Assembly: GCA_963850095.1 (NCBI GenBank) | Contig: CAWKJX010000004.1 | Span: forward strand, 434,001-498,000 | Direction: 5' to 3' | From: Bog-473 sp963850095 | Lineage (GTDB): Bacteria > Actinomycetota > Acidimicrobiia > Acidimicrobiales > RAAP-2 | Length of the DNA stretch: 64,000 bases | In this document: in pieces, positions 1 to 7,520 of the stretch | Position numbering within the stretch: the stretch's first letter is position 1 | Layout: each line of letters begins with the position of its first letter | Program-made: the position numbers and the translations under genes | Notes under the pieces: model-generated | Told to the model about the DNA's origin: nothing | What the model saw: only the letters and a program-made list of their open reading frames with translations | Databases searched by the model: none

Positions 1-169
1 TCCCGCCGGCGAGCTGACGGGTGATGACCTCGGCCATGGGTGAGCGGCAGATGTTCCCGCTGCAGACGAAGACGACGCGGTAGGGACGGCGGTCGAGCTG
101 ACCGCCGGCGTGGTCGAGGTCCAAGAGGGCGGCGGGCGGGACGGCGCCCCCGCGTCCGGGGCGGCTCAC
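1..169 (-). CDS. Low molecular weight protein-tyrosine phosphatase, N-terminal part (cut by window edge)
   Basis: Only the first 56 codons lie in the window, read from a GTG at 169 toward base 1. After a leader of about 30 residues comes VVFVCSGNICRSPMAEV, the P-loop of low molecular weight tyrosine phosphatases, with the C-X5-R catalytic signature (CSGNICR). The family removes phosphate from phosphotyrosine in the cytoplasm; arsenate reductases share the fold, so the substrate is open. The gene follows the acyl-CoA ligase on the same strand after a gap of about 37 nt. A 14-codon reading frame (ATG at 211) fills the gap and ends in a TGA overlapping the GTG. The start is uncertain because no clear ribosome binding site precedes it. 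Confidence 0.75.
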   Translation of the reverse strand, partial: MSRPGRGGAVPPAALLDLDHAGGQLDRRPYRVVFVCSGNICRSPMAEVITRQLAGG

Positions 170-206
170 CGGCCGGCGAGGGTGGGTTCGCTGATGGTGG
201 GTTCGT

Positions 207-1775
207 TCATGTCACCGCGTACTCGTCGCGCAGCGTCTTCTTGACGATTTTGCCGGTGCCGGCGCGTGGCCAGTCGGCGCGGATCTCAAGCTGCTCGGGG
301 ATCTTCTGGGTCATGAGGCCGGCGTCCCGGCAGAAGGCGACCACGTCGTCGAGCTCGAGGTCGCCGGCCTCGTCGGCCAGCTGGACGACGGCGCAGACGC
401 GCTCGCCGCGATCGGGGTCGGGCAGTCCGATCACCGCCACCTCGACCACCTTCGGGTGGGTGTAGAGCAGGTCCTCGATCTCCTTGGCGCTGATGTTCTC
501 GCCCTTGCGCACGATCACGTCCTTGAGGCGGCCGGTCAGCGTCAGGTGACCGTCGGCGCGCAGGCGCCCGAGGTCGCCCGTACGGAAGAACCCGTCGTCG
601 TCGAAGGCGTCCTCCTCCAGGGCGGCGTCGGTGTAGCCGTGGAAGACCATGGGTCCCTTGACCCGGACCTCGCCCTCCTCGTCGGGCCGGGCCGGCACGC
701 CGTCGAGGCGCACGATGCGCACTTCGGCCCCGTCGACCGGCTTGCCGTCGGTGTTGGCCAGCTGCTCGTCGGTGTCGTGGGGGGAGCCGTTGGAGATCAT
801 GGGCACCTCGGTCATGCCGTAGCCGTGCACGACGCCGCGCCCGCCGACCTCGTCGCGCACCTCGTAGTGCAGTTCGGGCGGTTTGGCCGCGCCGCCGCCC
901 ACCATCAGGCGCAGCGTCGGGAGGATGGGCTCGGAAGGGTTCTTGCGCTGCTCGGCCAGGTAGGCGACGTAGAAGGCGGTGCTGCCGCCGACCATGGTGG
1001 CGCCATGGGCCTTGAAGAGGGCGATGGCCTCGGGCGGTGAGAAGGCCTCGAGGAGGACGGCGGGGAAGCCGAAGGTCAACATGGTCACGAGGTAGTCGGC
1101 CCCGCCGATGTGCGCGAAGGGAAAGGCGATGGTGCCGACGTCGTCCGGGCTCATGCCGAGAGCGCTGGCGAGGCCCCAGCCTCCGGCGATGAGTGTCTGG
1201 TCGGTGTGCTGCACGCCCTTGGGGTCGGCCGTGGAGCCGGACGTGTAGTAGATCCAGCGGACCGGGGCGTCCGCCGGGTCCGTCCCCCGGGGCGGTCCGG
1301 GCAGGGAGGCGGGGTCGCCCTCCGGCAGGCCGTCGCCGATGGAGAGGATGGCCGGCTTCGTGGGGGCGTCTTCGAGCGCGCGCTCGGCCAGCGCCGCGTA
1401 GTCGGTGTCCCGCCAGGTGCCGGGGATGACGAAGAGGGTGGCGCCGGTCTGGCGCAGGGCGAAGCCCACCTCGCGCTCTCGGTAGAGATGGATGATGGGG
1501 TTCTGCACGGCGCCGAGGCGGGCCAGCGCAGCGGACAGCACGACGGCGTCGATCCGGGTCGGCAGCTGCCAGGAGACCACGCTGTCCGTGGTGACGCCCC
1601 TGGCCTGGAGGCCGGCGGCCGCCCGCTCGGCCCGGTCCCGGAACTGGCCGAACGTCACGGTCTCGCCGTCGGCCGCGATGAGCATGGGGTGGTCGGGGGA
1701 GGCGGTCGCCCGGCGGTCCACGAGCTCCCACATGGTGCGGGCTCCGGTGAGGGCGTCGGCGTAGCTCCTGCTCAT
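207..1775 (-). CDS. Acyl-CoA synthetase, AMP-binding family
   Basis: A 522-residue member of the ANL superfamily, which activates a carboxylic acid with ATP and passes it to coenzyme A. The phosphate-binding loop YYTSGSTADPKGV lies near residue 180, GYGMTEVPM in the middle, GDLGRL and GRLKDVIVRKGENIS in the C-terminal part, and the adenylation lysine in GTGKIVKKTLRDEY near the end. The length is normal for the family. I chose ATG 1775 because AAGGAG sits 9 nt upstream; the frame is open to 1820. The acid substrate cannot be told from sequence; medium- or long-chain fatty acids are possible. It is divergent from the small membrane protein at 1922. Confidence 0.85.
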   Translation of the reverse strand: MSRSYADALTGARTMWELVDRRATASPDHPMLIAADGETVTFGQFRDRAERAAAGLQARGVTTDSVVSWQLPTRIDAVVLSAALARLGAVQNPIIHLYREREVGFALRQTGATLFVIPGTWRDTDYAALAERALEDAPTKPAILSIGDGLPEGDPASLPGPPRGTDPADAPVRWIYYTSGSTADPKGVQHTDQTLIAGGWGLASALGMSPDDVGTIAFPFAHIGGADYLVTMLTFGFPAVLLEAFSPPEAIALFKAHGATMVGGSTAFYVAYLAEQRKNPSEPILPTLRLMVGGGAAKPPELHYEVRDEVGGRGVVHGYGMTEVPMISNGSPHDTDEQLANTDGKPVDGAEVRIVRLDGVPARPDEEGEVRVKGPMVFHGYTDAALEEDAFDDDGFFRTGDLGRLRADGHLTLTGRLKDVIVRKGENISAKEIEDLLYTHPKVVEVAVIGLPDPDRGERVCAVVQLADEAGDLELDDVVAFCRDAGLMTQKIPEQLEIRADWPRAGTGKIVKKTLRDEYAVT

Positions 1776-1815
1776 GGCTGGCTGCTCCTTGCTGCCTTTC
1801 GCTTTTGGGACCACT

Positions 1816-1824
1816 CTCATAGCA
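1816..1824 (-). promoter_or_regulatory. Candidate extended -10 promoter for the acyl-CoA synthetase gene
   Basis: On the minus strand the sequence reads TGCTATGAG: a TATGAG -10 box preceded by TGN. Transcription would begin near 1809 and leave a short leader carrying the AAGGAG site used for the ATG at 1775. No good -35 box was recognised. Confidence 0.35.
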
Positions 1825-1842
1825 GGTGGCGCTCCAGGTGGC

Positions 1843-1897
1843 AGGTGACGCCGGTGGCGCCGGTGGCGCCGGTGGACGCCGGTGGCGCCGGTGGCCC
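1843..1897. repeat. 9-bp tandem repeat, GCCGGTGGC type
   Basis: About six imperfect copies of GCCGGTGGC lie between the divergent acyl-CoA synthetase and the small membrane protein genes. One copy carries an extra A (GGTGGACGCC). No coding or regulatory role is evident. Such GC-rich arrays are prone to length change and to assembly error. Confidence 0.6.
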
Positions 1898-1921
1898 GGC
1901 GCGGCGGGGCAGAATGGCTCC

Positions 1922-2185
1922 ATGGCCAAGCGGACGGTGCACTCGGACGCCGTGGAACCCGACGGCGGGGACAAGTCTGTGGACCGGCGACGCTCGGTGA
2001 CCTTGGTGGCCGTGGCCGTCGCCACCATTTTGCTGGCCTGGTTCGCCGTGGCCAACCTGAAAAAGGTCAACATCGACTTCTGGGTCTACGACCGGGAAGC
2101 ACCGTTGATCCTGGTGATCGTGATCTCGGGGCTCTTGGGGGCGTTGATCACGGCTCTCGTCATGCGACGCAAGCCGCGGGAGTAG
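1922..2185 (+). CDS. LapA-domain (DUF1049-type) small membrane protein
   Basis: An 87-residue protein with two predicted membrane helices, roughly residues 30-50 (a run like LVAVAVATILLAWFAV) and 62-80 (LILVIVISGLLGALITALV), and a basic end RRKPRE. The spacing of the helices and the short stretch NLKKVNIDFWVY between them match the LapA domain, found in LPS-assembly protein A of Gram-negatives and in many actinobacterial proteins of unknown role. ATG 1922 is taken as the start; an upstream ATG at 1826 would add only translated repeat. The sequence just before it, CAGAATGGCTCC, resembles a weak -10 box placed for a leaderless message. The function here is unknown. Confidence 0.7.
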   Translation: MAKRTVHSDAVEPDGGDKSVDRRRSVTLVAVAVATILLAWFAVANLKKVNIDFWVYDREAPLILVIVISGLLGALITALVMRRKPRE

Positions 2186-2495
2186 CCCTTCCCAGGCACG
2201 GATCGTGCGCCGGCGGGCGCGGTTGGCGGCGGTCTGTCGCCCGTTCCGGCGGTCGGGGCGGTGAGGTGCCGGGGAAGCGGCCCTGGGCGGCCCCGAACCG
2301 GCCCTGTGCCGGGCCCGTGGCGGCTGTTACAGGTCCGTGACCGCGCACCAACCCCCGAGAACGGGTTCTAAGCTGGCCGGCAGTGATGACCGCCAGCGGT
2401 GGAGGGGCGAGCGAGCACTTTCTCGTTGTTCGCGCCTGCGTGGCGTGCCAACATGGGGCGCAGACGGATGTGGAGATCCCAAGGGGCAGGTGGTA
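2186..2495. other. Intergenic region, 310 bp, probable leader of the DUF3040 gene
   Basis: No gene is supported here; open frames are low-complexity GC reading. TTCTAAGCT near 2365-2375 contains a TAAGCT that could be a -10 box. Between about 2405 and 2440 a GCGAGCGAG / CTCGTTGTTCGC pairing could form a hairpin in the transcript. AAGGGG at 2481-2486 serves as the ribosome binding site of the next gene. Confidence 0.3.
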
Positions 2496-2903
2496 GTGCC
2501 GCTTTCCGACCACGAACAGCGAATTCTGGCCGAGCTGGAAGAGTCATTGGTCCGCCAGGACCCCGAGTTCGCCGAGCGAGTTCGCTCGGAGACCGTGTAC
2601 CGACATGCCGGCCGTTACTGCAAGTGGGCCGCGGTCACCTTCGTCCTGGGCGTGGTGATCCTCGTCGCCTTCTACTCCAAGTCGGTCATCGCCGGCTTCC
2701 TCGGCGTCGTCATCATGTTCGCCTCGGCCGTGTGGTTCGAGCGCAACCTGCGGCGTATGGGCCGTGCCGGCTGGCACGACATAAAGCGGGCGGCCAAGGA
2801 CGGGGACGACTCGAGGGACGGCGCGGCGCCGACGGGCATAGAAGGCGCAGTGAGCGAGGCCAGGGACTGGTTCCGCTCCCGCTTCCACCGGCGCGACGGC
2901 TGA
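2496..2903 (+). CDS. DUF3040 family membrane protein
   Basis: A 135-residue protein beginning VPLSDHEQRILAELEESL, the hallmark N-terminus of DUF3040 proteins, which usually start MPLSEHEQ. Two hydrophobic segments follow, at about residues 45-62 (VTFVLGVVILVAF) and 64-80 (VIAGFLGVVIMFASAVWF), then a charged tail. The GTG at 2496 is chosen because AAGGGG lies 9 nt upstream and because it matches the family start; the frame itself is open from 2337. In other actinobacteria this family is often encoded just before the mraZ division cluster, which fits its place here 3 kb upstream. The molecular function is unknown. Confidence 0.8.
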   Translation: MPLSDHEQRILAELEESLVRQDPEFAERVRSETVYRHAGRYCKWAAVTFVLGVVILVAFYSKSVIAGFLGVVIMFASAVWFERNLRRMGRAGWHDIKRAAKDGDDSRDGAAPTGIEGAVSEARDWFRSRFHRRDG

Positions 2904-3019
2904 CGGCGCCGCCGCTGGGCGGGCGTCGCCGGACGCGAGGTCGAGGCAAACCGGGGTTGGCCGGGGACGCGCCGACGTTCGTTCGGCGCTGACACGGCGA
3001 GCACGGTCGAGGTCGAGGT

Positions 3020-3946
3020 ATGCCTGTGGCTGACCTGGCGCTGGCCGTCGACATCGGCGGGACCAAAATGGCGGCCGGGCTGGTCACTTCCGACGGGTCA
3101 CTGGTGGAGCGGGCCATGGTGCCGACGCGGGGGAGCGCAGGGGGGTCCGGGTCAGGGCCCGGTGGCGAGGTGGACGCCGCCGAGCTGTTGTGGGCGGACC
3201 TGAAGGATCTGGTGAGCGGGCTGGTCGGCGCGGCCGACCCGGGCGACCGGCTGGTGGTGTGCGGAGTGGGCTGTGGGGGCCCGATGAGCCCGGGTGGTGA
3301 GCACGTCTCACCCCTGAACATCCCCGCGTGGCGCGGCTTCCCGCTGCGCTCGTCGATGGCCACCTTGACCAACCTGCCGACATTCGTCGACAACGACGCC
3401 AAGGCCCTGGCCTTGGGCGAGGGGTGGGTGGGCGCCGCTGCCGGCTGCCGGGACTTCATCGCCATGGTGGTGTCGACCGGCGTCGGTGGAGGCATTGTGC
3501 TCGACGGCCGTTTGCTCGAAGGCCGCCTGGGCAACGCCGGACATGTCGGCCACGTCGTGGTGGTGCCCGACGGGCGGTCGTGCACCTGCGGAGGGCGGGG
3601 CTGCCTCGAGGCCGAAGCGTCGGGGACGGCCATCGCCGCCATGACGGGACAGTCGGCGACCAAGGCGTCGGCTTGGGTCATGGAGCGCACGGGAATGCTG
3701 ACTGGTCGCGCCATTGCATCGGTCGTGAATCTGCTCGACCTCCCGCTGGCGGTGGTGAGCGGCTCGGTGGCGCTCGGTTTCGGTGAGCCGTTCTTCCGGG
3801 CGGCTCAGGCCGAGATCGACCTGCGGTGCAGGCTGGAGTTCGCGCGCGGGGCGCGGGTCGAGGCGGGTGGCCTCGGCGACAGCGGACCGTTGATCGGTGC
3901 CGCCCACGTCGGCTGGCGCGGCCTGCGCGTGGGGGCGCCGGGGTGA
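3020..3946 (+). CDS. ROK family sugar kinase
   Basis: A 308-residue ROK (repressor, ORF, kinase) protein. The ATP-binding signature LALAVDIGGTKMAAGLV is at residues 6-22. The sugar-binding part has FVDNDAKALALGEG with the catalytic Asp, then STGVGGGIVLDG, GNAGHVGH, and the zinc-binding motif CTCGGRGCLE. There is no N-terminal helix-turn-helix, so it is a kinase, not a repressor. The family phosphorylates glucose, N-acetylmannosamine or similar sugars in the cytoplasm; which one cannot be settled here. The next small gene starts within its stop codon (GTGA overlap at 3943), so the two are probably co-translated. Confidence 0.8.
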   Translation: MPVADLALAVDIGGTKMAAGLVTSDGSLVERAMVPTRGSAGGSGSGPGGEVDAAELLWADLKDLVSGLVGAADPGDRLVVCGVGCGGPMSPGGEHVSPLNIPAWRGFPLRSSMATLTNLPTFVDNDAKALALGEGWVGAAAGCRDFIAMVVSTGVGGGIVLDGRLLEGRLGNAGHVGHVVVVPDGRSCTCGGRGCLEAEASGTAIAAMTGQSATKASAWVMERTGMLTGRAIASVVNLLDLPLAVVSGSVALGFGEPFFRAAQAEIDLRCRLEFARGARVEAGGLGDSGPLIGAAHVGWRGLRVGAPG

Positions 3947-4290
3947 GCGCGACGGCTCAGCCGGCGGGGGAGCGGTCGGTGGCTCAGGTGGCCGAGGTGG
4001 CACCGGCGGCACCGGTGCCACGCCCACAATGGCGCCACGACGCCGTCGTGGTGGCGCGGGCGGTGCTGCCACATCCCGGCCTGTGGTGGTCGTCCCTGGG
4101 GACGCTGCGGCGGATGGCCCGCCGCGGCTGGTGGCATCGTGCCCCCTTCTTGCCCTTACCGGGTGCCGCCTATTGGCGCTTCCGGCTCGTCACTGCCTAT
4201 GGGGGTGACGGATCGGGCGGCGAGCTGACCCCGTCCGACGTGGTGGCCTTCCTGCGGTGGTGTCGGGGGTCTCGTCCACGCCGCGGGTAG
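3943..4290 (+). CDS. Conserved hypothetical protein, 115 aa
   Basis: Starts with a GTG that overlaps the stop of the ROK kinase by 4 bp. After a low-complexity N-terminus of about 35 residues there is a basic, aromatic-rich body (HPGLWWSSLGTLRRMARR, then PGAAYWRFRLVTAYGG) ending in LTPSDVVAFLRWCRG. I do not recognise a named family. The codon use and the tight linkage suggest a real gene. No signal peptide is evident. Confidence 0.55.
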   Translation: MSATAQPAGERSVAQVAEVAPAAPVPRPQWRHDAVVVARAVLPHPGLWWSSLGTLRRMARRGWWHRAPFLPLPGAAYWRFRLVTAYGGDGSGGELTPSDVVAFLRWCRGSRPRRG

Positions 4291-4293
4291 CCT
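4288..4293 (+). promoter_or_regulatory. Candidate -10 box for a leaderless transcript of the HNH gene
   Basis: TAGCCT ends 9 nt before the ATG at 4303, and there is no ribosome binding site between them. It follows the TANNNT-near-start pattern repeated across the window. Confidence 0.5.
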
Positions 4294-4302
4294 CTGTCGG
4301 GT

Positions 4303-4809
4303 ATGGAGCGGGTGCTCCTCCTCAATGCGACCTACGAGCCGCTCGCCCTCGTCTCTGACCGTCGTGCCGTCGTTCTCGTGCTGGCGGGCCGAGCCGAGCC
4401 GGTCGCCGTGCGGGAGGACTGCAAGGTCTTCCACTCCGCCCGGCTGTCGATCGACGTGCCTTCCATAGTCCGGCTCGCCCACATGGTGAAGATCCCGCGT
4501 TGGGCGCGCACGCCGCCGGTGACCCGGCGCTCGGTGCTGCGGCGGGACGGCGGGCTCTGCGTCTACTGCTCGCAGCCCGCCGACACCATCGATCACGTCA
4601 TTCCGCGGAGCCGGGGCGGAACGCACGACTGGAACAACGTGGTGGCCGCCTGCAAGCGTGACAACCTCGTCAAGGCTGATCAGTTGCTGTCCGAGCTCGG
4701 GTGGACGCTGCGGGTGAAGCCGGCGCCGCCCGACGGCCACCTTTGGCGGCTGCGGCACCTGTCGGACGTGGACCCGTTGTGGGAGCCGTATTTGGCCGCG
4801 GCCTCCTGA
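4303..4809 (+). CDS. HNH endonuclease family protein
   Basis: A 168-residue protein beginning MERVLLLNATYEPLALVS, typical of the small stand-alone HNH proteins common in actinobacteria. The nuclease motif lies at about residues 80-125: CVYCSQPADTIDHVIPRSRG, then THDWNNVVAACKRDN, with two Cys pairs able to hold zinc (CVYC and the later C) and the HNH residues DH, N and N. The family cuts or nicks nucleic acid; the cellular role of this subgroup is not established. The gene overlaps nothing upstream and probably has its own leaderless promoter at 4288. Confidence 0.8.
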   Translation: MERVLLLNATYEPLALVSDRRAVVLVLAGRAEPVAVREDCKVFHSARLSIDVPSIVRLAHMVKIPRWARTPPVTRRSVLRRDGGLCVYCSQPADTIDHVIPRSRGGTHDWNNVVAACKRDNLVKADQLLSELGWTLRVKPAPPDGHLWRLRHLSDVDPLWEPYLAAAS

Positions 4810-4811
4810 GG

Positions 4812-5504
4812 TTGTCCCGGCACTCGTCCCAGTCGCTCTTCGACGTCGAACAATTCCGGTCCGAGCCGCGCCGAACGGTCGTGGAGCGGGCGGTGCCCAG
4901 GGCCACCCTGGTGCTCGGGAGCACGCAGGACGACCGTCTGGTGTCAGCGCCTGCCCTGGCCGCCGGGGGAGTGGACCTGGTCCGGCGCCGGAGCGGGGGT
5001 GGCGCCGTCTTGCTCGTGCCGGGCGGGCAGTTGTGGCTGGACGCCTGGATCCCCAGGGACGACCCGCTGTGGGTCACCGATGTCGTCGAGGCGGCCGAGT
5101 GGGTCGGTGCCTGGTGGGTGGGCGCGTTGGCCCGCTGCGCGATCTCCGGGCTCGAAGTACACCGAGGGAGGTCCGAGCCCGGTCCCGTCGGTGAAGCCGT
5201 GTGCTTTGCCGGCCGCGGCCCGGGCGAGGTCTTCGCCGGCCGTCGCAAGGTCGTCGGACTCTCCCAGTGGCGGGCCCGTCAGGGAGCGCTCTTCTCCTCG
5301 TGCGCGTACCTACGCTGGGACGCGGTACCGCTGACCGGGCTCCTGGTTGCGGGAGCGGGCGGGGCCGGCGCATGGTCGGATGGGGGAGACCTGCGGCGGG
5401 AGCTGGAAACCGTGGCGGTGGGAGTGGCGGACCTGGTACCCCCGGTCGAGGACCTGGGCGGCCTCCGGGATGCCCTGCTCGGCTCCTTCTCGTCCCTGAC
5501 GTAG
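4812..5504 (+). CDS. Lipoate-protein ligase A-like protein (BPL/LPL catalytic domain)
   Basis: About 230 residues. The segment VDLVRRRSGGGAVLLVPGGQ matches the RRxSGGGAVxH-like motif of biotin and lipoate ligases, except that the usual His is replaced by Leu. Later CFAGRGPGEVFAGRRKVVGL matches the conserved GRKVVG lysine region. These enzymes attach lipoate, or octanoate, to dehydrogenase subunits. Divergence in the first motif leaves room for a different acyl substrate. The start is uncertain: a TTG at 4812 lies just past the HNH stop, while the frame is open back to 4701 inside the HNH gene. Confidence 0.6.
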   Translation: MSRHSSQSLFDVEQFRSEPRRTVVERAVPRATLVLGSTQDDRLVSAPALAAGGVDLVRRRSGGGAVLLVPGGQLWLDAWIPRDDPLWVTDVVEAAEWVGAWWVGALARCAISGLEVHRGRSEPGPVGEAVCFAGRGPGEVFAGRRKVVGLSQWRARQGALFSSCAYLRWDAVPLTGLLVAGAGGAGAWSDGGDLRRELETVAVGVADLVPPVEDLGGLRDALLGSFSSLT

Positions 5505-5934
5505 GTCCGAACGAGCGAGCAGGACGGATCGGCCCCGGCCCGGTCGGCGCCTGGCCTGGCCTGCTCGGCCCGCCACGCCGGCGGACTTGTGGCGGGCCGT
5601 GTGACCGGCCTGACCTGCTGAATCCAAGCTCGGGAAGCGGCATGCCATCGGGATTGTGCCGTCCTGGCTGTTGTTGGCGACCGCCCTCTGGGTGACGCCC
5701 GTCGTCTCGGATGGCGCCCGTCGTCTCGGGTGGCGCCGATCGCATCTCTCGGACGGGGCGCGTCCAGCTGACGGATGGCCTCGAGGTGGAGGCGGGCGGT
5801 CGGAAGAGTTGCGTTTGGGTTGCGATTGGTTCCATGTGGTTGTGTAGGGGAGGGAAAGGGCGTAAAGTGGTGCGAAATGGAGTAGAGGGGCGTCCAAGGG
5901 CGCAGACCGGGGAGCGTCGTGGGAGTAGGGACTG
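5505..5934. other. Intergenic region, 430 bp, upstream of the dcw cluster
   Basis: No gene is supported. Bases 5695-5740 contain a short direct repeat (CGCCCGTCGTCTCGG, two copies). The last 95 bp turn purine- and AT-richer than the surroundings and contain the 10-bp array described separately, so the promoter of the cell division cluster most likely lies here. Confidence 0.5.
5841..5900 (+). promoter_or_regulatory. 10-bp periodic GGG repeats upstream of mraZ, candidate MraZ operator
   Basis: Six consecutive 10-base units each end in GG or GGG: TGTGTAGGGG, AGGGAAAGGG, CGTAAAGTGG, TGCGAAATGG, AGTAGAGGGG, CGTCCAAGGG. MraZ is known to repress its own operon by binding short direct repeats with 10-bp spacing (TGGG-type in Escherichia coli, GTGG-type in several Gram-positives). 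The array ends 34 nt before the mraZ start, where such an operator is expected. Confidence 0.6.
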
Positions 5935-6348
5935 GTGGCAGGATTCGTCGGAAGGCACGAGCACTCGCTCGACACGAAGGGCAGGGTGATCCTGCCGGCG
6001 AAGTTCCGGCCCTCCTTCGACCATGGCGGGTTCCTGACCGAGCATTCAGAGGGCTGCCTGGCCCTGTGGACGCCGGCAGAGTTCGAACGTCAGATGGACG
6101 CGATGCAGGAGAGCGCCGCTCTGGGGAAGCCGGAGCGGAACCGGGCTCGGGTGTGGGCATCGAGCTCGGCGGAGGTCGAGATCGATCGCCAGGGACGGAT
6201 GCCGATCCCCGCGCATCTGCGGGAGTTCGCCAAGTTGGAAGCCGAGGTGCTCGTGCTCGGTGTCATCGACCGGGTCGAGCTGTGGGACCCGACGGCCTGG
6301 GCCGAGAAGGTGCTTCCCGAGGAGAGCTGGTTGCTCGGGGACGAGTAG
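5935..6348 (+). CDS. mraZ: Transcriptional regulator MraZ
   Basis: A 137-residue protein with the two SpoVT/AbrB-like repeats of MraZ: FVGRHEHSLDTKGRVILPAK at residues 4-23 and SSSAEVEIDRQGRMPIPAHL at about 76-95. MraZ forms a ring-shaped oligomer that binds DNA and represses the division and cell wall operon it heads. The start is a GTG at 5935 with a GGGAG element a few bases upstream. It is the first gene of the dcw cluster here, separated from rsmH by about 206 nt, which is longer than any other gap within the cluster. Confidence 0.93.
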   Translation: MAGFVGRHEHSLDTKGRVILPAKFRPSFDHGGFLTEHSEGCLALWTPAEFERQMDAMQESAALGKPERNRARVWASSSAEVEIDRQGRMPIPAHLREFAKLEAEVLVLGVIDRVELWDPTAWAEKVLPEESWLLGDE

Positions 6349-6554
6349 CCGGGCCACAGGCACGGACGGAACAGAACACGACAGAAGGAGAGGACACGAC
6401 AGAAAGGACAAACGACAGGACCAACATCGGGCACGAAACACGCTGGACCATGTGCAGCTCCTCGACTGGCGCCCTGGAGGGCCACTCCACCCACTTCCAG
6501 GCTGGTCGTCCGGAACTCCACCTCCCTCACGACTTACCGGTCGGGGGGCTGCAG
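6349..6554 (+). other. mraZ-rsmH spacer with an 18-bp periodic purine-rich repeat
   Basis: The spacer carries CACGACAGAA at 6377 and again at 6395, and ACGACAG at 6412, so the units recur every 17-18 bp. The stretch 6365-6425 is unusually rich in A and purines for this genome. Further on, GGCGCCCTGGAGGGCC near 6470 may fold. An RNA element (the mraW motif) is known before rsmH in some actinobacteria; I cannot confirm that this is it. Confidence 0.35.
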
Positions 6555-7520
6555 ATGGCCCACTCGTTCGATCACATTCCCGTGCTGCGCGACGAGGTCG
6601 TGTCGCTGTTCGCAACTGTGCCCCCCGGAACGGTCGTGGACGCGACCGTCGGCGGGGGAGGACACGCTGCTGCGCTGCTGGCGACTTATCGCGACATGCG
6701 GGTGATCGGCCTCGATCGTGATGCGACCGCGGTAGCGGCGGCGCAGGAACGGTTGGCCTCGTTCGGGGACCGGATCACGCTGATCCAGTCCCCGTTCTCG
6801 GCGTTGGAGTCGGTGTTGGCGGATGATCGGCTGGGACCGGGGTCGGACAGGACGAGCGTGTCGGGCGCCCTGTTCGACCTCGGGGTCAGCTCGCCACAGC
6901 TTGATCGGGCCGAACGTGGCTTCTCGTTCCGCTCCGACGGCCCCATCGACATGCGCATGGATCCGTCCTTGGGTGCGTCCGCGGGCGACCTGGTGAACAC
7001 GCTGCCCGAGGCGGCGCTGGCCGACTTGTTCCGGTCCAACGGGGAGGGCCGGCTGTCGGGTCGCATCGCCCGCGCCATTGTGGCCGCTCGCCCCGTGTCG
7101 TCGACCCGGGAATTGGCCGACGTCGTCGCGTCGGCGGTGCCCGCGGCGGTGCGTCGCAAGGGGCACCCGGCACGGCGGGTCTTCCAGGCGCTGCGCATCG
7201 AGGTCAACGACGAGCTGGGCGAACTGGCGGCGGCGCTCCCCGTGGCGCTGTCGTCGCTTGCCGTCGGCGGGGTGTGTGCCGTGATCAGCTATCACTCGGG
7301 TGAGGACCGCCTGGTGAAGCAGTCGTTCGCCCTGGCGGCATCCGGTGGTTGTGTGTGCCCTCCAGGACTGCCTTGTGTCTGCGGTGCGGTGGCCCGTCAC
7401 CGACTGGTCTTCCGTGGTGCGCGCAAGGCATCGCCGGCCGAGGTCGCCGCGAACCCGCGCTCCGAGGCGGCGCGCCTACGCGCCATCGTGCGGACCGACG
7501 TCGACGGGGCGGCAGGCTGA
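6555..7520 (+). CDS. rsmH: 16S rRNA (cytosine-1402-N4)-methyltransferase
   Basis: A 321-residue SAM-dependent methyltransferase that modifies C1402 of 16S rRNA in the ribosomal P site. Key segments are MAHSFDHIPVLRDEVV at the start, the SAM-binding VVDATVGGGGHAAALL, GLDRDATAVAAA, FDLGVSSPQLDRAERGFSF, RVFQALRIEVNDEL and AVISYHSGEDRLVK. The ATG at 6555 fits the family start; the frame is open much further upstream. A GGGGGG run 6-12 nt before the ATG may act as the ribosome binding site. The stop overlaps the next start (TGATG). Confidence 0.93.
   Translation: MAHSFDHIPVLRDEVVSLFATVPPGTVVDATVGGGGHAAALLATYRDMRVIGLDRDATAVAAAQERLASFGDRITLIQSPFSALESVLADDRLGPGSDRTSVSGALFDLGVSSPQLDRAERGFSFRSDGPIDMRMDPSLGASAGDLVNTLPEAALADLFRSNGEGRLSGRIARAIVAARPVSSTRELADVVASAVPAAVRRKGHPARRVFQALRIEVNDELGELAAALPVALSSLAVGGVCAVISYHSGEDRLVKQSFALAASGGCVCPPGLPCVCGAVARHRLVFRGARKASPAEVAANPRSEAARLRAIVRTDVDGAAG

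Noticed and set aside
286..2073. A 595-codon open frame on the minus strand overlapping the acyl-CoA synthetase
   Set aside because: It is a shadow of the synthetase in another frame. Its composition is Arg/Pro/Gly with no family motif, while the other frame has every ligase motif.
5640..5850. A possible small gene in the gap before mraZ (63 codons from 5656)
   Set aside because: No ribosome binding site, no recognisable protein features, and it overlaps direct repeats and the promoter region.
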